A DNA stretch of 64,000 nt from CATOSK01 sp963665735 (GCA_963665735.1 OY762444.1:1-64000), one strand, 5' to 3'; counted from the first letter of the stretch, positions 8,801 to 16,970 are shown. Notes: a model not told the origin generated them from the sequence alone. Numbers and translations are program-made.

Positions 8801-10243
8801 GTTGATGCTGTCGCGGTGCAGATGGGCGCCGTTGCGGCCCAGGCGGGGGGCGAAACCCTGGGAAAGCGATTCAACTACCTGGTCAAACTTGTCTCGGGGC
8901 AAGTCGCGGTAGGGGTAGGCCCGGCGGCACAGGTCGAACAGGGCGTCTTCTTCCCATTCTTCATCGGCGCAGGCGGCCACCATCTGCTGGGCCATAACGT
9001 CCAGGGGCCACGCCGGGATGGAAAGGGTGTCCAGGTTGCCCCGCCGGACGGCCCTAGTCAGGGCGGCGCACTCCACCAGTTCATCGCGGGTCAGTGGGAA
9101 AAGACAGCCCTTGGGAGTGCCGCCGACGGTGTGGCCGGAGCGTCCAATCCGTTGCAGCAGCAGGGCGATGGAACGGGGGGAACCTATCTGGCAAACCAGG
9201 TCAACCACGCCGATGTCTATGCCCAGTTCCAGGGAGGCGGTGGCGACGCAGACCTTTACCTCGCCGCGTTTCAGTTTTTCCTCGGCGGCCAGTCGGATGT
9301 TGCGGGATAGGCTGCCGTGGTGGGCGACCACGGCGTCTTCGCCCAGCCGGAAGGAAAGCTGGTGGGCGACCCGTTCCACCAACCGGCGGGTGTTGACGAA
9401 AACCAGGGTGGTTCCGTGCCGTTGGGACAGTTCGGTGATGGAGTCCAGGGTGTCGGCCCAGATTTCATGGGTGGCGATGGGGCCGAGTTCTTGTTGGGGC
9501 AGTTCTACGGAAATGTCAACCCGGCGGACGTGGCCGGTGTCCACGATAACGCAGTCGGGGTTGCCGCCGGCGTCAATGTGGCGGTTGCCCACCAGGAAAC
9601 GGGCCATTTCTTCGATAGGCCGCTGGGTGGCGGAAAGTCCGATGCGGGTAACGGGGGATTCGGACAGGTGGCAGAGGCGTTCCAGGGACAGGGCCAGGTG
9701 GGAACCGCGCTTGTCGTCGGCGACGGCGTGAATCTCGTCCACGATGAGGGTGTTGACGTGCTTGAGGCCGCGGCGTCCGCTTTCGGAAGTCAGCAGGATA
9801 TACAGGGATTCCGGGGTGGTAATAAGGATGTGGGGCGGACGTTTTGCCATGCGCTGCCGCTCGGAGGCCGGGGTGTCGCCGGTGCGGACGGCGGTAACGA
9901 TTTCGGGGAAAGTGGCGGCATGGCCGGACTCTTCGGCCAGGGCGGAAATTTCGGCCAAGGGAACGGCCAGGTTCTTCTGGATGTCGTTGGAAAGGGCTTT
10001 CAGCGGGGAGACATAAACAACCTGGGTGGCGTCGGGCAGTCCTTCGGTGATGCCCTGGCGCACCAGTCCATCAATGCAGGTCAGGAAGGCGGCGAGGGTC
10101 TTGCCGGAGCCGGTGGGCGCGGCGATGAGGGTATGGCGGCCCTGGGCCACGGCCTCCCACCCCTGGGCCTGAGCCTCGGTGGGAGCCGGGAACCGGCTGG
10201 CAAACCACTGCCGGATAATGGGGTGGAAGTTGGAGAGGGACAT
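5891..10243 (-). CDS. lhr: Lhr-type large ATP-dependent helicase
   Basis: At 1450 residues this is a full-length 'long' Lhr, a superfamily 2 3'-5' DNA (or RNA:DNA) helicase linked to DNA repair. Walker A APTGSGKT is at residues 42-49, the DEIH box at 169-172, SAT (motif III) near 204 and motif VI QRIGRSGH at 364-371. The winged-helix and beta-barrel Lhr core follows, and the rest is the long Lhr C-terminal half found in E. coli-type Lhr. It is a single gene on the leftward strand. No Shine-Dalgarno is seen before ATG 10243, but TATGCT lies 11 bases upstream, so the transcript may be almost leaderless (inference). The MPE-family nuclease gene often paired with lhr is not adjacent. Confidence 0.93.
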   Translation of the reverse strand: MSLSNFHPIIRQWFASRFPAPTEAQAQGWEAVAQGRHTLIAAPTGSGKTLAAFLTCIDGLVRQGITEGLPDATQVVYVSPLKALSNDIQKNLAVPLAEISALAEESGHAATFPEIVTAVRTGDTPASERQRMAKRPPHILITTPESLYILLTSESGRRGLKHVNTLIVDEIHAVADDKRGSHLALSLERLCHLSESPVTRIGLSATQRPIEEMARFLVGNRHIDAGGNPDCVIVDTGHVRRVDISVELPQQELGPIATHEIWADTLDSITELSQRHGTTLVFVNTRRLVERVAHQLSFRLGEDAVVAHHGSLSRNIRLAAEEKLKRGEVKVCVATASLELGIDIGVVDLVCQIGSPRSIALLLQRIGRSGHTVGGTPKGCLFPLTRDELVECAALTRAVRRGNLDTLSIPAWPLDVMAQQMVAACADEEWEEDALFDLCRRAYPYRDLPRDKFDQVVESLSQGFAPRLGRNGAHLHRDSINHQLKGRRGARIAALTSGGAIPDNADYEVVADPEGVFVGTVNEDFAIESMAGDIFLLGNTPWKIRRVESGRVRVEDAQGMLPTIPFWLGEAPGRTWELSEEISQLRHAIDRRLEQPTQAETWAAENAAVSPEAARQLVAYLVEGKRVLGIVPTGRRIVAERFFDESGGMQLVIHSPLGAGINRAWGMALRKRICRTFDFELQASATDDGLNFSLGPNMAFPLHEVFTYLSSRTLEEVLLQAVLQAPVFGTRWRWNATRFLALLRHSGGKKVPAPLQRMRSDDLLAAVFPAQVQCQDNAMPGPIEPPDHPLVFETVRDCMTEAMDLPGLQRILRAIEREEIEVLARETVQPSVFAHQILNAMPYAFLDDAPLEERRARAVSLRRALPEDARDLATLDPAAIAEESNNAWPRIRDADELHDALLTLGVLPENSPEVPPVYPDWFRQLSAAGRAYRFRHPNGAAFWAAAEQLSLVSAAYPDAVLEGCPPNGLPSLSSSPLSSDDAVLQIVRGWVECSGPFTTSEMSRRLALPESAVYLALAQLENEGLVLRGSFRTAAGEEEFCDRRILARIHRGTIGRLRSEIEPVPQSTFMRFLFRWQNAEPGWQAAGEDGLLDVVTMLQGFETPAAVLEREVVACRVSNYDPYLLDRLCLGGEAVWGCFTHRRQLAASNGATSAAALTRSTNVALALRQSLDWLLDASLSPAPDVGGAAGELLEILRNRGACFTSELVSITHRLPSDVEETLWGLAAAGLVTSDSLETLRTRINGLPQRTRQDHRHKRARPVSRAGFSRWSLLESLAHAPNPLESRAMQLLERYGVVFPELLARERMAPPWRDLVRVFRRLEAQGQIRGGRFVAGFVGEQFALPDAVGRLREMNRIEPTGTMVVVSACDPLNLVGIVTPGERAPALPGNRVVFCDGIPLASLEKGVVVNRGQAGPGRMSAVNALLYGWGEPPQPNPAEEPPAALLPVPLH

Positions 10244-10383
10244 GGGGCAAGTTTAGCATACGGGGCGGAAAGCGCATCCGTCGGGTGTCAGTGATTCCGG
10301 CGTTAATTCCGTGGCGGCCTTGCCATTTTTGCATGGCCGGGTGCGGATCCCCGGACGCCGAGCGCATCCGGCAGGGGGATACG

Positions 10384-11133
10384 CTAGCCGCCGGATTCCA
10401 GTTTGCGCAACCGTTCCCGCAGTTGTTCGTTCTCCGATTCGGCGGCCTCCAAAGCGGTCAGGGTGGCTCGGTGGGCTTCTCTTTCCTGCCGCCAGTTTTC
10501 CAGGTAGGCGGCGGTTTGGGGGTTGAAGAGGCGGGGCCAGCCTTCGTCCCAGCAGATACTCAGGCCCAAAACTTCGCTGTATCCCTTGAGGATGCCGTCG
10601 GGTTCGTTGGTCAACTCGATGGGCTGGTACTGGCCGGAAACCAGCCGGCCGCCGTAGAGGGGCTGGCCGTGGTAGCGGCCCCCGGTGGGGTCGAAACGCC
10701 AATACTCCGGGACGCCTACGAGGGCATAGATGGCCGGCTTGTCGTTGACATCGCGGCGGGCGGTGGATTCCGAAGCGATTTCCAAGGCCCAGTCGGGCGG
10801 TTTGCCGACTTCCCAGGGGAGGTAGAGCTTGCGGGGGCGAATGGCGCGGGCGTCCACGCCGAAGGCCAGGTAGAGGTCGGGAACGATGCGGACGTTTAGG
10901 TTGGAAGGGTCGTAGCAGATGTTGGTTTCCCGGTCGAGGAAAATATCGGGCCGGGAGTTGAAGTCGGTGAAGTAGGCGGTGAGAAGATTCTGAATTTCCG
11001 TGAGTTCGAGAGTTTGTTCCATAGCGTCTTCCGGCGGTTCGGCGACGTCGGGGTCGAAGTCCAGAGCGGCGTAATCAATTTCGCCCTGCCGCCGGTAGGG
11101 GAGCATCTTGTAGCCGGAGGTTCTGGTGGTCAT
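10384..11133 (-). CDS. Uma2-family (DUF820) restriction-endonuclease-fold protein, copy 1
   Basis: Uma2/DUF820 proteins have a PD-(D/E)XK nuclease fold and are expanded in cyanobacteria and some Chloroflexota; their function is unproven. The 249-residue product shows the family core: VPDLYLAFGV (Asp about 86), DWALEIASEST (Glu about 117), the Lys in DVNDKPAIY and GVPEYWRFDP. The C-terminal 50 residues form a charged, probably coiled-coil tail (NWRQEREAHRATLTALEAA..). It is the third in transcription order of a tandem set of three near-identical copies. Sequence differences from the other two are concentrated in the tail. Confidence 0.85.
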   Translation of the reverse strand: MTTRTSGYKMLPYRRQGEIDYAALDFDPDVAEPPEDAMEQTLELTEIQNLLTAYFTDFNSRPDIFLDRETNICYDPSNLNVRIVPDLYLAFGVDARAIRPRKLYLPWEVGKPPDWALEIASESTARRDVNDKPAIYALVGVPEYWRFDPTGGRYHGQPLYGGRLVSGQYQPIELTNEPDGILKGYSEVLGLSICWDEGWPRLFNPQTAAYLENWRQEREAHRATLTALEAAESENEQLRERLRKLESGG

Positions 11134-11188
11134 GGTTGGCCTGCCTGTGGATGATTATTTGGTAGGGGGAATCCGACGGGGCGATGGG

Positions 11189-11980
11189 TTAGGGAGAAGA
11201 TTCCAGGCGACGCAGGCGTTCCCGCAATTCTTCGTTTTCGGCTAACGTGCGGCGGTGTGCTTCTCTTTCCCGAAGATGGGCTTCTTGTTCTAAGCGATGG
11301 GCTTCTCGCTCCTGTTGGTGGGTTTCCCGTTCCTGCCGCCAGTTTTCCAGGTAGGCGCCGGTTTGGGGGTTGAAGAGGCGGGGCCAGCCTTCATCCCAGC
11401 AGATGCTGAGGCCCAATACTTCGCTGTATCCCTTGAGGACGCCGTCGGGTTCGTTGGTCAACTCGATGGGCTGGTACTGGCCGGCAACCAGCCGGCCACC
11501 GTAGAGGGGCTGGCCGTGGTAGCGTCCTCCGGTAGGGTCGAAACGCCAGTACTCCGGGACGCCGACGCGGGCATAGATGGCCGGCTTGTCGTTGACGTCG
11601 CGGTGGGCGGTGCTTTCCGAAGCGATTTCCAAGGCCCAGTCGGGGGATTTGCCGACTTCCCAGGGGAGGTACAACTTGCGAGGGCGAATGGCGCAGGAGT
11701 CCACGCCGAAAGCCAGATACAGGTCGGGAACGATGCGGACGTTTAGGTTGGAAGGGTCGTAGCAGATGTTGGTTTCCCGGTCGAGGAAAATATCGGGCCG
11801 GGAGTTGAAGTCGGTGAAGTAAGCGGTGAGAAGGTTCTGAATTTCGGTGAGTTCCAGGGTTTGTTCCATAGCGTCTTCCGGCGGCTCGGCAACGTCGGGG
11901 TCGAAGTCCAGGGCGGCGTAGTCAATATCGCCCTGCCGCCGGTAGGGGAGCATCTTGTATTTGGGGGTTCTGGTGGTCAT
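11189..11980 (-). CDS. Uma2-family (DUF820) protein, copy 2
   Basis: This 263-residue paralogue is nearly identical to its two neighbours through the first 220 residues, including VPDLYLAFGV, ALEIASEST and GVPEYWRFDP, so all nuclease-fold residues are retained. The differences are mostly in the C-terminal tail, which here holds a repeated QEREAH/LEQEAHLREREAH heptad-like series and is longer than in copy 1. It is separated from copy 1 by 55 bases and from copy 3 by 131 bases. Tail length variation through short internal repeats looks recent. Confidence 0.85.
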   Translation of the reverse strand: MTTRTPKYKMLPYRRQGDIDYAALDFDPDVAEPPEDAMEQTLELTEIQNLLTAYFTDFNSRPDIFLDRETNICYDPSNLNVRIVPDLYLAFGVDSCAIRPRKLYLPWEVGKSPDWALEIASESTAHRDVNDKPAIYARVGVPEYWRFDPTGGRYHGQPLYGGRLVAGQYQPIELTNEPDGVLKGYSEVLGLSICWDEGWPRLFNPQTGAYLENWRQERETHQQEREAHRLEQEAHLREREAHRRTLAENEELRERLRRLESSP

Positions 11981-12057
11981 GGCGGGCCTGCCTGTGGATG
12001 ACTTCGGGGCGGTTGGTTTATGGGTTAAAAAAGTCGCAGGGTCGCAAGATGGGATTT

Positions 12058-12104
12058 CACCCCCATCCTAACCTTCCCCCGTCAAGGGGGAAGGGACTTT
12101 TGAG
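12058..12104. repeat. Repeat segment flanking Uma2 copy 3 (left side)
   Basis: CACCCCCATCCTAACC plus the TTCCCCC..GGGGGAA hairpin is repeated almost exactly at 12966-13012. The pair brackets Uma2 copy 3 about 908 bp apart, as expected if gene and spacer were duplicated together. Confidence 0.75.
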
Positions 12105-12111
12105 ACGGGTT

Positions 12112-12894
12112 TTAACCGCCGGATTCCAGTTGGCGCAACCGTTCCCGCAGTTGTTCGTTCTCCGCTTCTGCGGCCTCCCGTCTGGCCTCGGCGGCCTCTA
12201 AGGCCACTCGGTTGGCTTCTCGCTCCTGTTGGTGGGTTTCCCGTTCCTGCTGCCAGTTGTCCAGGTAGGCCCCGGTTTCGGGATTGAATAGGCGGGGCCA
12301 GCCTTCGTCCCAACACAGGCTGAGGCCCAATACTTCGCTGTATCCCTTGAGGATGCCGTCGGGTTCGTTGGTCAACTCGATGGTTTGGTACTGGCCGGCA
12401 ACCAGCCGGCCACCGTAGAGGGGTTGGCCGTGGTAGCGTCCGCCGGTGGGGTCGAAACGCCAGTATTCCGGGACGCCGACGCGGGCGTAGATGGCCGGCT
12501 TGTCGTTCACGTCGCGGCGGGCGGTGGATTCGGAGGCGATTTCCAAGGCCCAGTCGGGGGGTTTGCCCACTTCCCAGGGGAGGTACAACTTGCGGGGTCG
12601 AATGGCGCGAGCGTCCACGCCGAAGGCCAGATACAGGTCGGGAACGATGCGGACGTTGAGGTTGGAAGGGTCGTAGCAGATGTTGGTCTCCCGGTCGAGG
12701 AAAACGTCGGGGCGGGAGTCGAAGTCGGTGAAGTATGCTACGAGGATACCCTCGATTTCCCGGAGTTCTCGGTTCTGTTCCATAGCGTCTTCCGGCGGCT
12801 CGGTGACGTCGGGGTCGAAGTCCAGGGCGGCGTAGTCAATTTCGCCCTGCCGCCGGTAGGGGAGCATCTTGTAGCCGGAGGTTCTGGTGGTCAT
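12112..12894 (-). CDS. Uma2-family (DUF820) protein, copy 3
   Basis: The product is 260 residues from the ATG at 12894, chosen because all three copies then begin with the same MTTRT-x-YKMLPYRRQG segment; the frame stays open 81 bases further up without a ribosome binding site. The PD-(D/E)XK core (VPDL.., ALEIASEST, DVNDKPAIY) is intact. It differs from the others around residues 45-55 (NRELREIEGILVAYF in place of LELTEIQNLLTAYF), and its tail has a REAAEAE coiled-coil extension. It is the first of the triplet in transcription order. Confidence 0.85.
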   Translation of the reverse strand: MTTRTSGYKMLPYRRQGEIDYAALDFDPDVTEPPEDAMEQNRELREIEGILVAYFTDFDSRPDVFLDRETNICYDPSNLNVRIVPDLYLAFGVDARAIRPRKLYLPWEVGKPPDWALEIASESTARRDVNDKPAIYARVGVPEYWRFDPTGGRYHGQPLYGGRLVAGQYQTIELTNEPDGILKGYSEVLGLSLCWDEGWPRLFNPETGAYLDNWQQERETHQQEREANRVALEAAEARREAAEAENEQLRERLRQLESGG

Positions 12895-12965
12895 GGCTGG
12901 CCTGCCTGGGTATGACTTTGGGGCGGTTGGTTTGAGGGCCAATATGTTGTCGCAAGACAGGGTTT

Positions 12966-13012
12966 TCACCCCCATCCTAACCTTCCCCCGTCAAGGGGGA
13001 AGGGACTTTTGA
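12966..13012. repeat. Repeat segment flanking Uma2 copy 3 (right side)
   Basis: Near-identical partner of 12058-12104, lying just after the selenoprotein stop codon. The C-rich/G-rich hairpin could act at the 3' end of that gene. Confidence 0.7.
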
Positions 13013-13020
13013 GTTGGACT

Positions 13021-14742
13021 TTAACCCTCTTCCACGCCGACGGTGGCGATGCCGTAGGTGCCGTAAAAGAAGTTGGCGTAGTGGGTGGTGCCGCCGGTGA
13101 CGAAAAGAAGGTACTGTTCCGGGCTTTCCAGGGCCGGGATGGTGGCGTCCGGGTCGTTTTCCAAATGCTGCAACTCCGGGTAGTTTAGCCAGTTGCCCTG
13201 GTCGTCTTTGGGGACGCCGCGGCCGGCCAGGACGGACTTCAAGGGAACCCGGCAATTGTCATGCAGCCATTCCTGGGCGTCGCGCTTGTTCATGCCGGCT
13301 TCGTTGAGAATGACGGCGCGGGAGGGGCTGAGGATGATGGGATGGTACGGCCCCTGGTAGGAAACCCGCTGGTTGGTGTGACCCACCTGGGCGGATGAGC
13401 GGCCCCGCAGCCAGCCGCCGTTGCCGGCGTTGGGGTAGAACATCATGGAGGCGATGTTGTTCAGGGTGTCCAGGTGACTGCGGGAACCGGAGTCCAGGAT
13501 GTCGGTGGGGCCGGTGACGGTGATGACGGTGACGGCGCTTTCCTCCCGGTCGTAGCCCAGGTCAACGTGGTAGGGCTGCCAGGGGCTGAGTTCTTCGTTT
13601 TCGGCGATGCACATTCCGAACTTGGTGGGCAGGCCGATGAAATTGGGGTCGCCGGCCCCGGCCTTGCAGTAGCCGATGTTGATGAGGCAGAGCCGCAAGG
13701 CCCGGCCAATGGCGGTATTGGCGGCGTTGACGACGCCGGGGCCCATTGCGGAAGTGCCGGAGTTGATGCCGGCGCGCCGGGCGATGGGGCCGTTAACCAG
13801 AATCAGAGGGGCTTCGGTGTGGCCGGAAACCTGCATATCCCGGTGGTTCATTTCGGGCTTGGCCAGGCAGTCAATGGCGGCCAGCAGCACCGGGAATTGC
13901 TCCGGGCGGCAGCCGGCCATGACCGCGTTGACGGCGATTTTCTCGACGGTGGCCAGGCCGAAACCCGGTTCCATGACCATTACAACGTCCTGGGGGGCGC
14001 GTTTGGTTCCCTTGAGCATTTGCTCCACGGCTTCGGGAGTGGGCGGAATTACGGGAATGCCGTCGCTCCAGTCGCGTTCGGACAGGAAACGGTTAACGGC
14101 GTCCAATCCGTCGGGGGTGGAATCCAACTCGACGGTGAAGGTCTCGGAGGCCGACGAACCGTTGGCGGCGTTTATCGGCCCGCGGCCAGAGGAAAGGGTG
14201 GTCAACCCCTGGATAATGGCGTCAATCTGTTCGTCCACCATGCGGCGGATGAAGTCGGGCTGCTGGCCGGTGGTGGCGTGGGGGATGGTTACAAAAGCGG
14301 TGTTGGGCTGTCCCCAGCCGTCAACGCAGGACTGCCAGGCCCGGGAAAAGCTTTGCGCGGCGATGCCCACCACGGGGACGCCGGCCTTTTCCATGGCTAC
14401 CATGTCGTGGGCAAGCCACGACGTGCAGCCGCCTCAATGGGCGGTGGCGCCGACCATCGCGTCCACTTCCCCGGCGATGCGGGCGGCCTCTTCTTCGTCA
14501 ATGTGGACTCCCCGGCTGAGGACGGGGCGGCCTTCCCGCAGGCTGCCGCCGTAACGCTGGAACTTCAGGTCGGGGTAGCGTTCACTCAACCGCTCGGCCA
14601 CGCGGTCAACGGCGACATCGGCGCCGCCGGTCATGTTGTTGTAGAGGCCGATGGTGGCGCCGGCCAGGGCGGCAAGGCGGGGGGCGGGAGGGACTTGGAA
14701 ATCAACCCGTTGGGCGGCGGGAGACATAATTTGGAGTTTCAT
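13021..14742 (-). CDS. UGSC-type selenoprotein with in-frame TGA (Sec103)
   Basis: Two open frames (14742-14437 and 14433-13021) lie in one frame, separated only by TGA at 14436-14434. Reading it as selenocysteine gives one 573-residue protein with ..GATAH-U-GGCTSWLAHDMVAMEKAG. The U-G-x-C-T-S-W context matches the UGSC (seleno)protein family, whose motif is normally U/C-G-S-C; here the third residue is Gly. No ATG or ribosome binding site restarts translation near the TGA (the first ATG, at 14403, has none), whereas AAGGAGC precedes ATG 14742. A perfect TATAAT lies at 14778-14783. A hairpin follows the TGA (14395-14430), and selA is at 49969-51333. The first 190 residues form the UGSC domain and the rest is a conserved domain of unknown role. 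A U-x-x-C pair suggests redox chemistry (inference). Confidence 0.85.
14395..14430 (-). promoter_or_regulatory. Putative bacterial SECIS hairpin
   Basis: Counting from the first base after the TGA, GTCGTGG (bases 12-18) pairs perfectly with CCACGAC (24-30) around a CTTGC loop. An outer GGCT (4-7) pairs with AGCC (36-39). Opening the closing pair puts G first in the apical loop, as bacterial SECIS elements usually have. The loop is about 18 bases from the TGA, within the bacterial range. Confidence 0.65.
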
Positions 14743-14777
14743 GGCGTTGCTCCTTACGGCGTGGTTTATTGGCGCAG

Positions 14778-14783
14778 ATTATA
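14778..14783 (-). promoter_or_regulatory. -10 element of the selenoprotein gene
   Basis: A perfect TATAAT on the leftward strand, 36 bases before the ATG at 14742. No good -35 is seen at 16-18 bases upstream. Confidence 0.5.
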
Positions 14784-14965
14784 TACCGATTCGGGGATGT
14801 TGGGGCGATGACGGCGGGCACGGGGTAACGCCCATCCCTTCGGCTACGCTCAGGACAGGCTCTAACCTTCACCCTTCAAGAGGATGGGACTGTTGAATGA
14901 AGTATCGTCAGTGCGGCTTATGCCGGAGTCCCAAAAGGCTAGGCAGATGCCAAAGTCCGGCAGGG

Positions 14966-15245
14966 CGGGGATGTCTGGATTCCGGCCCCGTATCGTGGTA
15001 CGGGGCCGGCTCTGCGCCGGAATGACGGGGTGGAGGCCGGCGGTGTTGGTTCCAGGCGAGGAGGTGGATTCCCGCTTTCGCGGGAATGACGGTTATTGGG
15101 GGGCTGAGGTTGGCAGTGGCGGGGATGTCTGGATTCCGGCCCCGTATCGTGGTACGGGGCAGGCTCTACGCCGGAATGACGGGGTGGAGGCCGGCGGCGT
15201 TGGTTCCAGGGGAGGAGGTGGATTCCCGCTTTCGCGGGAATGACG
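14966..15245. repeat. Direct repeat of about 154 bp containing two palindrome types
   Basis: The segment beginning ATGTCTGGATTCCGGCCCCG occurs at 14971 and again at 15125. Each copy contains a long palindrome (CCCCGTATCGTGGTACGGGG), a CCGGAATGACGGGGTGGAGG stretch and then the TTCCCGC-TTTC-GCGGGAATGACGG palindrome. The 614-base gap (14743-15356) otherwise holds the selenoprotein promoter, a short copy of the CGGCTACGCTCAGGACAGG repeat near 14840 and the promoter at 15297-15326. No gene is seen. Confidence 0.8.
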
Positions 15246-15296
15246 GTGTTGGCCGGCAGAATGCAAAAGGGACTTTGGGGATGGTTTCTTATTTCG

Positions 15297-15326
15297 TTGG
15301 GTTAATCGGCACAGGGCCATTATAAT
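15297..15326 (+). promoter_or_regulatory. Promoter of the GNAT gene
   Basis: TTGGGT (15297-15302) and a perfect TATAAT (15321-15326) are 18 bases apart. The predicted start of transcription is about 25 bases before the ATG. Confidence 0.6.
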
Positions 15327-15356
15327 GATGGACGCAAACCAAAATTAGAGAGGTGC

Positions 15357-15962
15357 ATGATGCCGGCGCAGCCCAATTTTGACCCGCAACCGTTGAACCT
15401 GGAAGGCAAGTTTGCCCGCCTGGTGCCGTTGACCCTGGACCATGCCCCGGCGATGCTGGAAGCGGCGCGGGATGAGTCTATCTGGGACTTTTTCGCGGTT
15501 ACCGCGCCTACCAAGGTGGAGGAAGCGGCCCATTGGATTGAAGGGCGGTTGACGGACCAAAGGGCGGGGCTGCGGCTGCCCTTCGCCGTCATTTCCCAAG
15601 CTGATGGGAAGTTCGCCGGCTCCACCGGCTACGCATCCATCAACCGGCCCAACCGCACGCTGGATATTGCCAGTTGGTACGGGGTGGCGTACCAACGGAC
15701 GGGAATCAACACCGAGTGCAAATATATGCTGCTGCGCCACGCTTTCGAGGAACTGGGGGCGCTGCGGGTGGGCTTGACGGTGGACGTGAACAACACCCGT
15801 TCCCGCCGGGCGGTGGAGCGCATCGGGGCCAAGCAGGAAGGAATCGTCCGCAAGCAGCGCATCCGCCGCGATGGGACGCACCGGGATACGGTGGTTTTCA
15901 GCGTCATTGACGACGAATGGCTGGAGGTCAAGGCGCACCTGGAGCGTTTGATGGACCGTTAG
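15357..15962 (+). CDS. GNAT N-acetyltransferase, RimJ/RimL type
   Basis: The 201-residue protein has the RimJ/RimL (Acetyltransf_3) plan: LNLEGKFARLVPLTLDHAPAM at the start, a central FAGSTGYASINRPNRTLDIASWYG strand pair, and a C-terminal VDVNNTRSRRAVERIGAKQEGIVRKQ block typical of the acetyl-CoA-binding part (NxxSRRAVEKLGF-like). Such enzymes acetylate protein N-termini, small metabolites or antibiotics; the substrate cannot be told. Two adjacent ATGs (15357 and 15360) follow GAGAGGTGC. It is a single-gene unit with its own promoter. Its TAG stop shares its TA with the left end of a MITE-like element. Confidence 0.88.
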   Translation: MMPAQPNFDPQPLNLEGKFARLVPLTLDHAPAMLEAARDESIWDFFAVTAPTKVEEAAHWIEGRLTDQRAGLRLPFAVISQADGKFAGSTGYASINRPNRTLDIASWYGVAYQRTGINTECKYMLLRHAFEELGALRVGLTVDVNNTRSRRAVERIGAKQEGIVRKQRIRRDGTHRDTVVFSVIDDEWLEVKAHLERLMDR

Positions 15963-16122
15963 GGGGTGTCGTCATATCAAGTATGGAAGTATCCGAGCGT
16001 CTGTTTTAGTCATTCCGGCTTTGAGGCGGAATCCGGGAATCTTCCCGAAACGCAACGCTCCGGGATTAGGACTTCTGGATTCCGGCTTTCGCCGGAATGA
16101 CGGTGAATGTGACGACACTGCC
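15962..16122. mobile_element. MITE-like element, copy 1
   Basis: A 161-bp element with 13-bp terminal inverted repeats: GGGGGTGTCGTCA on the left and TGACGACACTGCC on the right. It is bordered by TA on both sides (15960-15961 and 16123-16124). Inside lie two REP-like palindromes facing each other (16009-16103). The left TA is the TA of the GNAT stop codon. No coding capacity; a Tc1/IS630-type transposase acting in trans would fit the TA target (inference). Confidence 0.75.
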
Positions 16123-16289
16123 TAGCCGCCCGGCGTTGACCTGCGACGCTGAAGAACGGATGGGCCGGGGTTTTTGTGGGAAAGTAGGCGCGTGAAAAAT
16201 CGGTGAAATCCGCACCGGGCCGGCCTTGAACGAATCGGGGGATTGGCCCAAGGTGGTGGCGACAACTCCAGAAAGGGAGGGACACCGCG

Positions 16290-16970
16290 ATGAACACGCT
16301 TTCGTTGAACAAGCTGGGGGCAATCTGCCTGATTGCCGGGCCGCTGGTAGCCTGGGTCTTTTTCATTTTGCAGCCGGGGGGGTTGCTGATTGACCCGGCC
16401 GAACTGTCCGACGCCAAGGGTTGGGTAGCGGCGACAACCTCCAACTCCGGCTGGACGGAATTCACGTCCATTATCGTCGCTTTTGGGCTGATGATAATGG
16501 TCTTCGGGTTTTACACGGTGCAGAGCAGCGTCCGGGGCAGCGGCGCCTGCGACGTTTTGACCCGGGCCGGTTTTTCCATGATGCTGCTCGGCACCGCCGG
16601 GTGGGTTTTCGCCCAGGGGTTGAACCTGGTTATAGCCGACGCTCCGACATTGGGCGCGATGGAGGCGGCGGAGACTATCTACATGGTCAAGGTTGGCATC
16701 CAACTGATTAGCGGCCTGGCGGTGTCGGCGGGGTTTGTGCTGTTCGGGTTGGGAATGGCCTACAAGGAGGGCGCCAACAAGATTGCGCCCCTGGTCATTG
16801 CGGCGGTATCGCTGGTGGCGGTGATTTGCTACGCCATCGGGATTGGCGGCTCCGGACAACTGGACTTTATGATGCGCATTTCCCGCGGCATTTACATCTT
16901 CTGGGTGGTCTGGGCCGTGATGCTGGGCGTTGGGATGCTGCGGTCGGGCGGCGGCGCTTCCGCCCGGTAA
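16290..16970 (+). CDS. Six-helix integral membrane protein of unknown function
   Basis: The 226 residues contain six hydrophobic segments, near 10-28 (ICLIAGPLVAWVFFIL), 60-76, 94-112, 131-152, 160-182 and 195-212. This fits a small polytopic inner-membrane protein. It resembles DUF4386-like proteins in general layout, but I do not recognise a signature. The next gene, 43 bases on, encodes another small membrane protein, so the two probably form an operon and perhaps a complex. The start ATG is preceded by AAAGGGAGGGACACCGCG, a good ribosome binding site. The gap before it (15963-16289) is mostly the MITE-like element. Confidence 0.75.
   Translation: MNTLSLNKLGAICLIAGPLVAWVFFILQPGGLLIDPAELSDAKGWVAATTSNSGWTEFTSIIVAFGLMIMVFGFYTVQSSVRGSGACDVLTRAGFSMMLLGTAGWVFAQGLNLVIADAPTLGAMEAAETIYMVKVGIQLISGLAVSAGFVLFGLGMAYKEGANKIAPLVIAAVSLVAVICYAIGIGGSGQLDFMMRISRGIYIFWVVWAVMLGVGMLRSGGGASAR

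Noticed and set aside
7739..9310. A 523-codon + strand frame within lhr
   Set aside because: Antisense shadow of the helicase gene, with no motifs and no start signal.
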